A stretch of DNA of 64,000 nucleotides from Porphyra umbilicalis (GCA_002049455.2 KV918830.1:124001-188000), one strand, 5' to 3'; numbered from the stretch's first letter, positions 10,201 through 23,336 are shown. Numbers and translations are program-made. The notes: a model not told the origin generated them from the letters alone.

Positions 10201-13200
10201 ACCCATGCCATTGACCCACATTTGACAGACCGAAGGTCTCTCATACAAGTTCGAGCGTCCAGATTTTAGGACAAACTAAGCCCGTCATTGTACGCCCCAC
10301 AGAATATTTCACGATATACAGCAGTTCTCTCAATAATCCCGCACTCCAACTGTTGCAAAATTATTCCAAGTCGGCCTCTGCGGGGTCGCAGAGGACGACT
10401 TGGAATTCCAGGCACGTGCGTGCTACACGCAGGCCTTCAGGGCCGTAGCGCGCTCGGCAACGCATCGACAACGGGCACGCCGGCTGGCTCCATGGCCGCC
10501 AGCACCCCTGAAGGAACGTACAGCCACGCTGACGTGACGATGGGGGCGAGGGGCGGGGAAAGGGGAGCCGACTCCGCTACCGCGGCGGCGGCGGCCCGCC
10601 GGCGTGGCGCAACGCCCACGGACAAGACCATTACCCCGCCGCGCAGCGCATTTGCGCACGGCGGGCGGGGCGGCAGAAACGGCGCACGGGTGGGCGGGTG
10701 GAATTGACCGCCGCGCTGAGGGGCGCTTCTAACCATGACGGTAGATGGCGTCAGCAATCGCCGCCGCAACAGAAGCCGGCGCGCAGGCACGATCTTACGC
10801 GGGTTGTTGATAGCGATTTGAACCCCGGAAGTCGCTGCGCGTGGTCGCCGCGTGCAACTCGGGGCGCTTTGAGGGGGCAGGGGGGCCCGCGCCGTCCGGG
10901 CCCTGTGACCACTGCGGCGAGGCAGCCCTTCTCAGCAACGTAACTCCACTCGCTTTTAGCGTCATCGCGACCCTTCAAACGCTGACACGCCCTCGGATCC
11001 CTGAGGACACGAATGCAGACTGTCACCTCTGAAACTGACAGCATGTCCCGTGATCTAAGTATAGGTGTGCATCATTACACTTGGAGAGCACCCTGTCCTA
11101 AAAGTCAGGGAACTCTTTTTTTTTTTTCCAACTGTTGGCGTGCGGGATTTTTGGAAGATCGGCTTGAGCTGAAACCGAGGCACAGCTGCGGTACCCGATC
11201 CTTGCTTCATTCTCCAGGGGGGCATCAGGGCGCCCCCGCCTTTCCATCGTCCTCATTTAGTCCGCGTCGATCAATTCAAGATTTCCGATGCGGGCCCCGA
11301 CCGGGCATACTGTGCATCGCCGACCGTTTCCGCCACACTTGAGATTGACAAAGCGATGCGCATCGTGGCGACTCGTGGCGATTCGGTCCTCGGTTCAATC
11401 ATTTGCAATTCCTATGAATTTAGTCCGGGGTACTTATCAACATGCGCGTGGGGTCACACACATGACTATTTTTTTTCCAGTGCACGCGCGGAAGTACCTG
11501 CGGTTGGCGCCGTGTGCACAGCTTTACGGGCGGTACGCAGTGCATGGATCACTGCTGCGGGTTCTTTGGGCATGGTTCGGTGCGCAACGTATGTCCAGCT
11601 CTTTCTGTACCTTTTCTACGTTGAAGCTTGTCAGCCGTCGTCATACGGACGCCGTACGTCGCTTGTCGAAAGATGTCCGGGTCAGTTGCCTCAGAATGAG
11701 GATGGTGCGTTCAGACCCCCGGAAACGTCGATCTGGTCAGATGTGTGGACTGTATTTTGTAGTTAGGTCCGGCGATGGTACTGCACGGGACAACCAGGCA
11801 CTTTCTGTTCGAATTTTCAAGCAGACGCTCGCGACCCATCAACCTCGAGAAGAGGGCTCCCGGCCGGCCGGCGGGAGCTGCCGACGGCCGCACCACCGCT
11901 GTCGTCGGGGTCACCATCGCGGCGGCCGCACACGCCCGTCAAACCCCCCGCGCACGCGTGTCGGTGTCCCCGCCGGCGGCCGCACCGCCCGTCGCGCGCG
12001 ATATGGCATGGTCTGAGGCGCCGCCGCCCCCGCGCCGACGCAACGGCAGCGTTGACGGCAACCCGACCCGTTGCGGTGCCCCCCCACTCCTCGCCCCCGC
12101 CACTGTCTGAGGGTGGACGAGTTCCGCCGCCGTTAGGAGCGGGGAGCGGCGCCGGCAGCGCCACCGCCGCCTCTCCTGCCGCGGCTGCCGCTGCTGTCGC
12201 GCCCGCCATCGTCGCGACTGCGACGGGTGGTGGCCGCGACGGCGGTGGCGGCGGCGGCGGGCGGTGGTCCATGGCACCACCGCCGCCGGTGCCGCCGCTA
12301 GCGGGCGTGCGCACCTCCACCGACGCGCCGGCGGGGGACGGCGGCACGAAAGTTTGACGGCGACCCTCCTGGGGCAGCGGCTGCGCCGCCCAAGTGCCGC
12401 GGCCGTGGCGACAGGGACGGGTGCGACTGGTGCGACGGCAGGCCGGCGGCGGTGTGCACGTCTGGAGGTGCGAGGATACTCGTCGGCTTGTCTCTGGGGG
12501 GGGCAGGCGCGGAAGTGACGGCTGCGGCGTGGGCGGTGGCGGTGGCGGTGCTAGTTGGCGGTGGCTTGCTTTCCGAGGATGAGCGGCCGCGTGAGGGGGG
12601 TGGTTCGCGTTTTCTTGTCGTCTGCGGCTGCTTCGGCCGTCGTGAAGAAGTCCAGAGTATTTCCGCGAGCGCGCTTTCAGTTCGTGAGTGTCGTCAGTGA
12701 TGACGGGTGATGGCGTCGATCCGGATCAGAGAAACCGCTGTCGGCAACCGATAGTCTCTTGTTCAGCATTTCGGGTGGGCGGTGCGAGGCGCTGGGCGCG
12801 GGGTGCGCCCATTTTTTCTGCGGGGGCACGCGGCGCGGGGGCGCCGGGAGCTTCGCCGCTGAGCGCCGTGGCGCTGGCTGAGCGGGCGATTCCGGGGTGG
12901 GCACCTGGGCGCCGGGGGCGCCGGGGGGGCACCGGGGCGCCGGGGGCGTCGGGGGTGCTCGCCGGCGCCACCACCTGGGGGCGCCGCCCGGCGCAGTCTT
13001 ACGCGCTCAAAAAAAAAAAAAAAAATTCTTCCTGGTACCATCGCCGACCCATGGCTTCCAACGCGGGGCAGCACAACGCCAAGAAAGAAAGCAAACACAG
13101 CGCAAACCATGCAGACCAACACAAAAAGGAACATAACCGCTGTCGTTGCGGGGGGTGCACTGGCAGCGGTTGTGCCTTAGTACTGCGGCACGCTGCGGGC

Positions 13201-13257
13201 AGGGTCCGCGCCGTCCACCAACAACAGGCCAGAGTGCGGCTCCGTGTCCGACGCCTG
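10201..13257. other. No supported gene; GC-rich with poly-A tract
   Basis: The first part (10201-11770) is of mixed composition and has no domain-bearing frame. From 11820 to 12990 the DNA is dominated by GGC, GGT and GGGGCGCC-type repeats with overlapping open frames. A 17-base A run occupies 13009-13025. I support nothing coding here apart from the hairpin listed separately. Confidence 0.45.
10363..10406. repeat. Strong hairpin, 19-bp stem and 6-nt loop
   Basis: ATTCCAAGTCGGCCTCTGC (10363-10381) pairs with GCAGAGGACGACTTGGAAT (10388-10406) with one mismatch, around the loop GGGGTC. There is no following T run to suggest a terminator, and no neighbouring gene explains it. Confidence 0.7.
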
Positions 13258-14640
13258 CTACGGTAGCAGGCGCTGCACCTCCGCAACCCACACCGGTAAG
13301 TGGCCGTCACCAATTGCACGGCCGCGAGTCGACGGGCGGATGCCGGCAGCAATCTCCAAGACGTTGCGCACCTCGGTGACCACAAATGCAAAGTGGCCCA
13401 GCGTCGCCAAGACGACGCGCTCGCCCGTTGGCCCGACCGGCAGTGTGACACGGCTGGACGCGCCCACTGAGACGAAGAGCTTCGAGAGCGCGTCCAGACA
13501 CGCATTGCGCCCGTTCGGCTTCAGGAAAAACTCATCATCGGTCAAAAGCTTGTTCGCCATCTCCTGGATCAGCTTCTCCACATCGACGACCAGGCTCTCA
13601 AAGTCAGCCGTGATGATAATGTCCCCCCACAGTTAGTGCAGGTGCGGCTTGACGCGCATCGCAAAGAGAGAGATGTTGGCAAAGATGGTCGGGTTCTTGC
13701 GCCTGGACCGCCGCACGAACGACTTCGACCACTCCTCCGCCTTCTGCATGCCCTCCTTCTGCACCGACTCGACCGCCACCACCAGGGTGTCTCAATTGTC
13801 TTCCGACGACGAGAAGACGAGCACCGTCTCGAGGGCAGTACCAAAGTTGCCCATAAGCACCTCGCGGTACGCTTTCTGCAAAAGGACAACCAAAGACAAA
13901 GCAGAGAGCAGAAGAAAGAAAACGCAGCGAGCTGTGAGTTAGTGTCGCGTTGGCACAATCGAGGGCTCCCCCCCCCTACACCACGCTGCCAGCTCTCTGC
14001 CCCCCCACCGCACCCTGCCCCGTATCTGCTCAGTCCCCTCAGCACTTGCTTGCGTGCGCGCAAAGAAGGGACAAATTAATCATACCGTCACCAGCTTCAG
14101 CAGGTTCTCCTTATGTGTTGTCTCGTCGCCTTCCACGTCCGCACTGCCGAGCTGGCCGAGCGCGACGGCGTTCTTGATACAGTCGAGGACGGTCTTCTCG
14201 ACCCCCGCAAGTCGCTCCATAGTCTGCTGGGACAGCTGGATGTTGAAGTCCAGCTTGGTCTTGAGGGCGACCAGCGTGTCCTTCATCACCGATATCGCGG
14301 CCTCCATCGCTGACACGTCAATCCTCACCGAGCTCGTCGCGGCAAAAACCGCGCGCTCCAGGATCATCGCGCGGCGCTCGCCGCGCGCGCCCCGCCCTAA
14401 TTCCGCGGCCAGCGGGCCAACCATCGCCTGCGCGGCGGCGTTCATCGGGTACTGAACGTCGTCGCCTTCGGGATCTGGGAACGCGGGGGCAGGTATACGG
14501 GCGACGGCGGCGGTGGTGGCCGCACCAGCCGCCGGGGCGGCCGCAGGTCCCACCGTGGCCCTCCCCATCATGCGGGAAAAGGGCCGCTGCATGGATGCAC
14601 CGTCACTGGCGTGAACGGTCGGACGCGGTGCCGGGAGGCG
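13258..14640 (-). pseudogene. Broken two-exon gene of unknown function
   Basis: On the minus strand an exon (about 14640 to 14086) encodes an Ala-rich region, then a helical segment with coiled-coil character (KDTLVALKTKLDFNIQLSQQ) ending LLKLVT. A phase-0 intron of 210 bp (13876-14085) has a GTATGA donor and a pyrimidine-rich TTTTGCAG acceptor. The next exon continues KAYREVLMGNFGTALETVLV and ends at a stop at 13258. Two in-frame stops interrupt it: TGA at 13792-13794 and TAA at 13633-13635, each followed by coherent protein. I do not recognise the family. The open frame at 15197-15771 on the same strand may be an upstream exon. Confidence 0.5.
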
Positions 14641-15196
14641 GGCGTCAACAATGTTGACTGCCTCCAAGGCGGCAGAGCCGGCTGTGCGGCAAGTCCCCCA
14701 AGAGGATGGCACCGTCGCCGACCCACCACGTCGAGCAGCTGCCGACGGTGCTGCCGCCGCCGCCCTCCAGCACGCGAACACGGAACAGTCGCCAACCCGC
14801 CACCTCGAGCAGCAGGCGAGAGCGCCGCCCCCTCCGCCTCGTTTTCACGAGAAGTAGGCGACGGCGGCGGCGACGGCGGTGGTGACATTCTTGGCAGCTG
14901 CGTCAGTCCGCGACGACCAGCGGCAGTCGGCGCCGTCATAGGCCCCGTGCTTGCGGCGGTCCCCGAGGGCGTAGCAATGGCATCGAGTACGGCGGCGCGA
15001 CGCGCCGTGGCCGTGACGGGTCCCTTCATTAGCGCTGTGGCGCGAATCATCGGTAAGTGGTGCGTGCTGCAACGCACGCCAAGCACAACAGGGCGCCCCG
15101 GACCGCGGGCCGCTGGCGAGCGCTGGGCCCGAGCCGTTGGCGCTGCAAGGCGGTTGGGGGCGGCGGCCGACGCCGACGGGCGGCGGGCGGCGCTCC

Positions 15197-15771
15197 TCAG
15201 GGGCGGAGCGAGACGCCCTCATGCACGTTTCTCGGGCCCAAAATGACAACCACGGACGACGGCCCGTCATCGGCCGGCGACGGCTCACGGGACAGGCCGG
15301 CGGGGGCTCCGGGAGCTGGCGGTCCCACCAGATGAGAAGGTCCCGACGAGACGGCCAGCAGAGGGGCGATCGTCACGCCCGCAGTCGTGCCTTCGGCCGA
15401 GCCGGTGGCTGCCGCCGCGGCCACCATGAACGCAGCCGCCGGCACCGGCTTCCAGCGCCCGACCTTGGAGGTACTTGAAGATGCCAGGCCGGCCGCTGCC
15501 GGCCGCTTGCCTCTGCCTGCTGTCGCCGGCCGCGTCGCGTTCGACGGCGAGAACGGCGTGTCCGAGTCGCTGTCGCAGTTGTTCACGCCGCCCGCAAAAG
15601 ACGCAAGTGTCAGGGCGGCCTCTGGTGCCGTCTCTTGTGTGTCCGTCGGCGACGTCTCCATGTCGCCGGCCTTGCTTTCTTGGCGAATGGCCAGAGCCGC
15701 CCAGCGCAGCTCTATTTTCTGGACCCGATCCGCGGGCGTGTTGGGGTTCATTGGGTACGAACCATACAGAG
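15197..15771 (-). CDS. Possible upstream exon, Ala/Ser/Pro-rich, unknown
   Basis: From about 15771 the frame reads YGSYPMNPNTPADRVQKIEL, followed by a Thr/Glu/Ser-rich disordered region and a stop at 15197. The sequence is less repetitive than neighbouring frames, which favours real coding origin, but no domain is recognisable. The start may be the internal Met near 15755, or the piece may be an exon: the upstream side carries a pyrimidine-rich (poly-C) tract. It could belong to the broken gene at 13258-14640. Confidence 0.3.
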
Positions 15772-17962
15772 AAAGGGTCGTCGGGAGTGCGGCGTGGGGG
15801 GGGGGGGGGGGGCGAGGCAGACGCTTACATATGGGCAGGCTTCGGTCGGATGCGTAAGAGAGTTGGCCGGTGGCGACGGCGCCAGACAGCTGCACGCACG
15901 CGGCCACCGAAGAAACCACCGGCGCGTCCATCCAGGCCACGACGCGCGCATTTCCCCCCTTGACGACGACAAAAAATGAAGAGCACGGCAGAGCTGCGCA
16001 CGCAGGTCCATCCCCCCTCCATAACAGTGCCCCCCATTGACCAGGCAAACGCCCACGTACCTTGCCCAACAAGGAAACATGGGCCCGGTGGATGCAGGCA
16101 CACGAACCGCATCAATACGCAGCGGCCGCGGGCAGCCTGTCAAGTCGAAGGCCGTACATGAGGGCGGTGCGCGCAAGACCATAACCCAGCACGCCGAGGG
16201 GAAACGGCACAATGTGGAGTCTTCAAGGACGGTCCGTACAACGACCGGCTCCCGACAGTGCTCCAGAAGCGCAGACAATCGCTCACAAACCCACACGCAA
16301 ACAGAGTCCCCCCCATTCCCGCCCCCCCCCCACCGACCCCTCTGGCTGCTCTACGTCGACCGGCGAGAGAAACGTCAGCCACCACAAAGCGGCGAAGCGG
16401 CCGACCATCAGCGGATTTGAACAAAACCAAGTAAGCGGTTTGTACCCCGTCAATCCACATTGCAAATAACCTCTGTTAAAGTTAACAATCTCACAAAACA
16501 GACCACTGTAACTGTACCTGCCAGCTGTTGAATCAACGACACTCAGCCTTTGATTGGCCACACTGTTCCTACGTCAGCCGTTGCTCCACGTCCGTGTTGA
16601 CAAGTGCCACCAAAAAACGAGTGGACGGCCAAGACTTGCGCTGCGCTTAGTGCAAGTGCCTCGCTCGTGCCACTTGATCGGTCAGTCGTCTCTGGACGAG
16701 GTCCGGTCATCAGCTCGAGTTCCAGGCTCTAGTGGACACGTCCCCGCTGACACAGCTTGCTCGGCACTTAGCTACGCTACCACGTCTTGGCCACGGCGGT
16801 TTGAGCGCCGCTCTTCTCGCCGATGCCGCCTGGTCTGCCTCCCAACTATTTTCTGGCATTGGTCGCCCATCGGCCTCGACCGGCGGCCACCGTACGCCAC
16901 CCACTTGGGTGCGGCCGTGTAGCTTGCCCGTTGCGAGCGAGCGGTGACCCACGCGTCTGCCCATGCCTCGCGCACTCTCAGGCGGGCCGCCAGCGCTGGG
17001 TGCACCATGGCGGCCCGGACGCTTCGGTCAACTCCCCCTACCCACCGGGTATCCATACTGCAGCAGCCAGACGGCCACCTCTGCCAAACAGTAGCGTCAC
17101 GACAGCATATGAGGCGGCAGCGGCCTGGGCAGACACGCTAACACCCGAGACAACGCGGTATCGGGCTCCAACGGTATGGAGGGAGAAGCTCATAGCCGAC
17201 GGTGGCGGTGGAAGTGGCAGCGAGGCCGGCCGGCCGGCGACGCGGGCGGCGACACGGGCGCAGAGCCGGCAAAGTCAGGGGAATGAGGGGCGCGCCCCTT
17301 CTTGTACGCCCCCCCGCCCCCCTTCTCACTCCGCGGCCGCTTCCGTCGCCGGCCGGCGCGCCGACGACCACCGTCGTGTAGCGACCACGACGCGTGAGGA
17401 GATGGCGGCGGAGGGGTTGCACTACGGAAAAGAGCAAGGGTGGCCCTGCGGACGACGGTCAGGGCGCCGTCACCGGCGGCGCACCGCCGGAGAGCAGCAC
17501 AGGAGCTCAGGCGTCTTTTTGACCAAGTCCCAGGCGGGCCCTTGTCCGATGCAGCAGGGGTGTGGCTGCAGGACAGCTCGACCAGCAGCAGTGCTACGCG
17601 ACGTGACGCGACGCCAGTGCCTTTCTCATCTGGTGACACGTGGCCAGCGCGTTAAAGAGCTGATTTCGCAGGGTGGGTCACTGGTCAGGCCCCCCTCTCA
17701 GAACGCCTCCCTGCAACCTCAAGCCCCCTCGCTCAGCCGAGACCCTTGATTCCTGCATCTACGGTCGTTTGTCAACCCCGCATCGTAACGACTGCCAGGA
17801 TCGGATATCCGATGCGCATCGGAGACTGCATCGAAATTGGATAAGGATCGGTCGATGCGCATCGGGCGAGAACGATTGGCTTGAGATGCATAAAACACAA
17901 AGGCGGACGATGAGCGCGCCGACAGCACCAGGAGGCGCGCTCGACAAGAGGACCTCAGGCGA
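15772..17962. other. No supported gene
   Basis: An 18-base G run lies at 15797-15814. GATGCGCATCGG occurs twice near 17810 and 17853. Open frames on both strands overlap one another and show no domain. Part of this region may be untranslated or promoter sequence of the minus-strand gene below 15.8 kb, but nothing decides that. Confidence 0.4.
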
Positions 17963-17988
17963 TGTCCAGCAATGGAGCCAACCGTCCA
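17963..17988 (+). repeat. Left terminal inverted repeat of the Harbinger element
   Basis: It begins TGTCCAGCAATGGAGCCAAC and is identical over 26 bp to the reverse complement of 33333-33358. Confidence 0.85.
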
Positions 17989-18446
17989 TCCCAACGGCCA
18001 CGTGTGGGCAACGCGGGGCCCTGCTACTGGCTCTCCAACCACCGAGCCAAAAGTACGCACATCACGTCTCAAGCTCGAACTCGGGCAAGGCGGTCAGTCA
18101 TCGGCGTCAGTTTTGTGGCTGGCCAGCCCTCCGCTCCAAAGAAACCGTCGTGAACGGCGGAGTCACGGGATCACAATCGATCGTGCCGGTGGTTTGAATT
18201 TGCGTCGATTGAAGGGTAAATCCCATCCTGACCTGTCCATAAACATGTAGATCGAGGCATGATGACCCGATAGACCAGGCAATTAGCGGGATTCGTGACG
18301 GAGTTTAGAGCACCTTGATCGCCCCGGCTGTCACTGTGCTCGCGGGAAACGCCCGCGTTTGACTGCACAGCTCAAAGGCTCGCCGTCCTCGTGTTGTTCC
18401 CCATTCCCACTCCCGTCCGCACCACGCCCCCCATCACCTGTTGAGC

Positions 18447-20010
18447 ATGAGGTCGGACTCGGATGATGCCGAGGTTATGCTTGCTGTTGCCAAGTCATTT
18501 TCAAACGACGACGACGACGACATCGCCGCGGCGCTGTTGGCCGTTGAGCACCATGATTTTCTTCTTGACAGCGCGATCGCGGGATCCGACGTTGCAGAGC
18601 GGAGGGGGTCGCTTCTTGTGAGATCGCCGAACAAGCTTCGCGATTTTGCTTGCGGGGAAAGGGGCATTCTGCGCGACTAATCTGGTCTCGATGGCCGACC
18701 GCCAACTTATGACGAGAAGTACTTTGAGCGTCGCTTTCGTCTTCCTCGCATTGTGTTTGATCGTGTTTACCGAGATATATTGTCCGTGCCCTATTTTCAG
18801 CAGCGAGTGAACGCGACAGGAGAGACGAAATCTTCTACTCTGCAGAAGGTGGCGGCTGCTCTGCGTGTGCTGGCATATGGATTGCCTGCTGATGAGGTGG
18901 ATGAGTACGCTCGACTGTCGGACTCGACTTTTAACGAGACTGTTCATCGCTTTACACGCTTTGTGGTTGAGAAGTACAAACCTGTTTATCTACGTGAGCC
19001 CACAAGAGCAGATCTGCAGCGCATCATGGACGACTATGCGGACACGGGCTTCCCAGGATGCATGGGGTGTGTGGACTGCTCCCACTGGGTTTGCCGGATG
19101 TGTCCCGTGGCCTTTCATGGCCAATACCAATGTCAGTCAAAGAAGCTATCCATTGTCACGGAGACTGTGGCCGACAAAGATCTGTACCTGTGGCAATTTT
19201 TTTATCCGCTTACCCGGCACTATGTATGATTTGAACGTCATGGCTTTTTCTCCTTATTTCATTCAATGACTTCTGGTTCTTTCCTTCCCCCCCTCCCCTA
19301 CACAGTGAATGGTGCGCAGCGCACGTTGCCGTACGTGCTGTGTGACGGCATGTACCCCAAGTGGGCAATCCTAATTGGCACGTCGACGGGGGAGAGCGAG
19401 AAGGAACAGTACTTTGCCTCCCGCCAGGAAGGAAGGCGTAAGGACGCAGAGCGCATCTACGCCTTCCTCTTTCAGGAGTGGAACGTTTTGGAGTAACCCG
19501 CGCGCTTCCGCCGTGTTGAGACGCTAGTGCAGGTGGGCACTTGTTGCGCAGAACACCACAACATGGAAGTCTCTCACCGCCGCAAGGAGCCTGCCGTCCC
19601 TTAACCTGGTATGTGCAGTGCTGTCCTTCTCATCTTCTCGTTTCGTCTCTGTCCTCTATTCCTTCTTTTCATTTCTTGGTCGTGCTCTCATGTTACCTGC
19701 TCCTGAAAACTTGCTCTGGTCGTCTTTCTCTTTCATTGTACGCACAGGGAGGCGCTCCGAGCCGTGTCCGCCGGGAACGACTGTTGATACTGGTGGGCAT
19801 GGCAGTGCGCCAGAGCAAGGTGGTGGACCTGCTGGAGATCAGGAGGCTGAAATGAGAGGGGTACAGCCCGGGGCGGGGGCTCCAAACGATCCAGTCGGAC
19901 GCATGGAAGATATGCAAGCCGCGCGCAGCCGCGTCGCGAACACGGCTGAACACGACGCGCTGAAGCATGACCTTATGGAGCACCTTTGGAGGCTTCGCCC
20001 CGAGGCATAA
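18447..20010 (+). pseudogene. PIF/Harbinger transposase, inactivated
   Basis: The protein starts at ATG 18447 with an acidic N-terminus. After an in-frame TAA (18678-18680) it continues GRPPTYDEKYFERRFRLPR, the typical entry into plant-type Harbinger transposases. The DDE domain shows FPGCMGCVDCSHW (first Asp), HGQYQ and ETVADKDLYLW. A frameshift in a T7 run (about 19196-19202) leads into LPGTMYDLNV (second Asp region). Another frame change leads to VNGAQRTLPYVLCDGMYPKW and RQEGRRKDAERIYAFL (Glu region). Further stops lie at 19494-19496 and near 19603. A probable intron (GTATGT near 19611 to ACGCACAG near 19748) precedes a last exon ending HDLMEHLW, the usual Harbinger tail. Confidence 0.88.
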
Positions 20011-20657
20011 CCGTACAACAAGACCTACTTCAATCTGACCCATTGCATGTCGTAAAACACTTGACTGGACATACCATTGGAAGCAAACACATCAACCATT
20101 TCCGTCTACACCCCCATTGACAAACACACACACTCTATCACACAAGACGCCACGACAAGAAAACAAACGATTGCATGGGACAAAACTCTGACCACCAACA
20201 CAGAGGCGCCAACTTGCCGCCGCCGCCCCCCCCCCCCCAACGAAAGCAGCACCCTCGGCCCCGCCGCGCGTCGTCGTCGCGGCAACGCCGCCGCCGCCGC
20301 GGCCGGCCGCAGGCGGCACGTGGCGGCGCGCCAGCGCCCAGGAAGCGCCAGCGCCTACCCGATGCGCCGCCGCCGCCGGCGGTGGCGACTGGCGGCGGCG
20401 GCGGGCGACACGCTGCGCCGCGCCGCCACCAACACGCGCAGCGCCGCCCCGCCGCCAACACGCGCCGCCTTGCCGCCGGCGCCCCCCCGCCCGCCACCGC
20501 AAGAAGCACCTCCGGCCGCCGCGCGCCGTCGTCGCGGCGGCGGCGCCGCCGCCGCTGCCGGCCTCGGTGGCACGTGGAGGCGCGCCTGCGCCCGCGAAGC
20601 CCGGCAGTTCGAGCGGTCGAGGTAGGCGGTGTTGTCGCCGGAGATGTTCGTCGTGTT
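20011..20657. other. Harbinger internal spacer, GC-rich
   Basis: This lies between the transposase gene and the chromovirus insertion. A C14 run and CGC-rich low-complexity DNA dominate from 20220. The last five bases (GTGTT, 20653-20657) are the left copy of the chromovirus target duplication. Confidence 0.55.
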
Positions 20658-21341
20658 TGTGGCAGCATGGCCACACGTAGGCCTGCGAGATTTGACGGCT
20701 GATGGAGCCATTTAATTGGATGGTCCACAGACGGTTACGCCCTTCGGGCGGGTCGAACCCGGAGCTCGGCTAAGTAAGACCGAGATCCGTGCTTACCGGG
20801 ATTAGCTAGACTAAGCGATTTCCGAGCAATCACGAGGCCAATTCCGCGTGATCGGATAGTGGTTAGAATGACCCACTGGTGATTCCCGGACATACCACTC
20901 AACGGTCGGCTGAGTTATGGCCGCACCCTTGCTTTGTTCTTTTCGTTGTGGGGATTCTTATTTGATGTGCTTCGTGCATCTCACCCTCGCCTTGGGGATT
21001 CTTGTTGGCGTGTTTTGATTGGGTCTTGGGCACGCCCCGCTGGCGGGTGTGGCCCGCGTTTGGCCCGTGTTTTTGGCCCACTGGAGAGGGTCCCCCTGAG
21101 GGTTGAGGGACGGGGACCGGTGAGTATATCTGAGCGGGACAGCAAAGCGGTCCCGAGCCCCCGAGGGAGGCAAGTAAACGTTGAGCCCCACAACGCTGTG
21201 TCGTGTTTGCGGCTTGTCTTTTCCGCCCTCACCAGTTGTGTGTGTGCGTCTTGGCGCTTGCTTCCGGGGTCTTTGACGAGACTACCGAGCGCACGGACAG
21301 GACGACCGCCCGAGCGGGGTCGGCCTGCCTGTGTTGCCACA
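20658..21341 (+). repeat. 5' LTR of the chromovirus
   Basis: 684 bp, beginning TGTGGCAGCATGG and ending TGTTGCCACA (TG...CA). It is nearly identical to 30173-30856. The primer-binding region directly follows with TTTGGTGAAGCAGC, whose TGG start fits a tRNA 3' CCA end; I cannot name the tRNA. Confidence 0.95.
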
Positions 21342-21487
21342 TTTGGTGAAGCAGCAGGAGAAAGAGCTCACTTTGCACCTTTGTGTTCGCGACACGAGGG
21401 GGTCGAGTCGACCTTCTTCTTCTTGCGATCTTTGTTCCTCCCTTGCAACTCCGCAATGTTGGTTTGGTGAACCTACGCGGTACCCTG

Positions 21488-23336
21488 ATGCCGGGAGGGG
21501 AGGGTGGAGACCCCGCAGATGTTGCTAGTGGGAGGGAGAGCACGGATTCGCCCCCCCCTGGCGGCTCGCCTCGAGGAGGCGAGCATGTCGCCCCACGCAG
21601 CCAGGGTGGCGGAGAGGTGGGCGGAGCTCGGCGTAGCTCTTTGTTCTTTCCTCCAGCCTCCCCCGTCGGACCACGTGGAGTTCACCCTCCGGCGGGAGCG
21701 ACCTTGGTCCGTAGTGACACCGTGGAGCCCCCGTCGGATGCCAACACTCCCTTCGGCACAATACTGCCGCACGTAGCTGGGAGGAAGGACCGTGCGTCCC
21801 GAGCTGCGGCCGGTGAGTTGGAGACACGGCCTGAAAGCGAACCCGCGGGTGGGAGCTCTTGTCGTGCTCCCCGTGTTTCGCTGCTTGCATTGGTCGGCGT
21901 GGGTCCTGCTTTGCAAGACGCCATAGCTGAGGCGGTATGGTCGGAAATCGCCCGGTCACTCCCCGTTACGCCCCGTTCGGCCCGGAGCCCGATTGAGCGT
22001 CCCGACCCGCAACGAAGTGGACACATTCAGTCCCGCCGACGACTGCACTACTCGACGCAATCGTCGGATGGTGACTATTCGGGCGGCGACTCCCCGCGCG
22101 GTAGTAGCCAACGGCACCCACGACGGGGTACCCCCCGTCACAGCCCGTTACCGCGACGCCATCGCTCGGCGCAGCGCTCAGCGGGGCTTGTACGAGTTGT
22201 GCCAGACAAGATCACGGTCAACAATCCCCACTATCGGGATTTGTTTGATCGCGAGACGTATTCGTTGGAGAACAAATCGGTCTCTTATACGCGGGAGCAC
22301 GCCCATATGATGGGGCGCCTCAAGAAGGATGTCATGCGTTCCTTCGGTCACCGCTCAGAGTGGAGCGGTGACCCGCCACAGAAGGTCTTCCAATTCTTGC
22401 GCAAGTTTAGCAAGGCGTGCGACGACAATGACGTCTCGGAAGGAGAGGCCTTTTACATGTTACAAGATTTTACCTTGGAGCCACTGCGCGCGGAGGTAAT
22501 GGCCGTCATGCCAACTTCACGTGGCGGTAACCCCGGAGAGGTCAGCTCCTACTTGGAGTTGGTCAATTGGATCATCCGCATGCACGCGGATGAGTCCACC
22601 GTAGCCGGCCTCGTAGAACAGTTCCACCAAGCTCGGCAAGAAGAAAAGGAAGAAGAGATGTTCTGCGCGGAACGTCTCAGAGGTTTGACACCGCATGTGG
22701 GTTCCTTCACTCGCCAGGAGCCCTCAAGGGACGCTACGTCGAAGGCGTTCACCCTGTGGTTCGTGCTACTCTGCGCAAACGTAATAAACCAGGGATGACC
22801 TTGGCCGAGTTGTCCCGCATTGCCCAAACTTGAGGCGATGAGTACCGCTGGATACAAGCGGCACAACAAAAAGAGCGAGCCGAAGAGGACGCGAAGCGCG
22901 CCGAGGCGACTCGCCTCCGTCGACAAGCAAAGGCGCTAAGCACGCCGCGGTACCCGGTCCGTTCGAGAACTACTCGCACGGAACCAGGTGAGCACAGTGT
23001 TGCCACTACTACCCCGCCTCAAGGCGGCGGGAGTAGAAAAGCGTCAAGCTGCCCGTGCTGGCAGTGTAGCCAGACGGGCCACTGGGCCGAAGAGTGCCCC
23101 AAGTTGGACCCTCGTCTCCGTGCCCGACTAGCACAGAGTAGTAGGAGGGCCAAGGACAAGTCTCGTCCTGCCCGGTTCCAAAAGGGTGCGAGGCCGACCG
23201 GGTCTCCCGTTGTCGCAGTAGCCGGCGACAACGTGACCTCAAGTGGAAGTGAGTCACCCCTTGAGAAGGGGGAACCCAACCCCCAGGCGGGCGAGCCCGT
23301 GGACTCCTCATCGGAGTCGGATGAGGGAGACGAATA
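21488..23336 (+). pseudogene. Chromovirus gag, frameshifted
   Basis: Gag forms the particle that packages the element RNA. The first frame starts at ATG 21488 (MPGGEGG), has a long Pro/Ser/Arg-rich N-terminus and then a folded capsid-like region (ITVNNPHYRDLFDRETYSLE, FLRKFSKACDDNDVSEGEAF). It breaks near 22690-22740 into the next frame. That frame contains an in-frame TGA at 22831-22833, a basic helical region, and the zinc knuckle CWQCSQTGHWAEEC at 23056-23097 (C-x2-C-x4-H-x4-C). It ends at 23334-23336. Protease follows in the same phase. Confidence 0.85.

Noticed and set aside
10811-10840. B-box-like motif (TTTGAACCCCGG) suggesting a tRNA
   Set aside because: No A box at the right distance and no cloverleaf.
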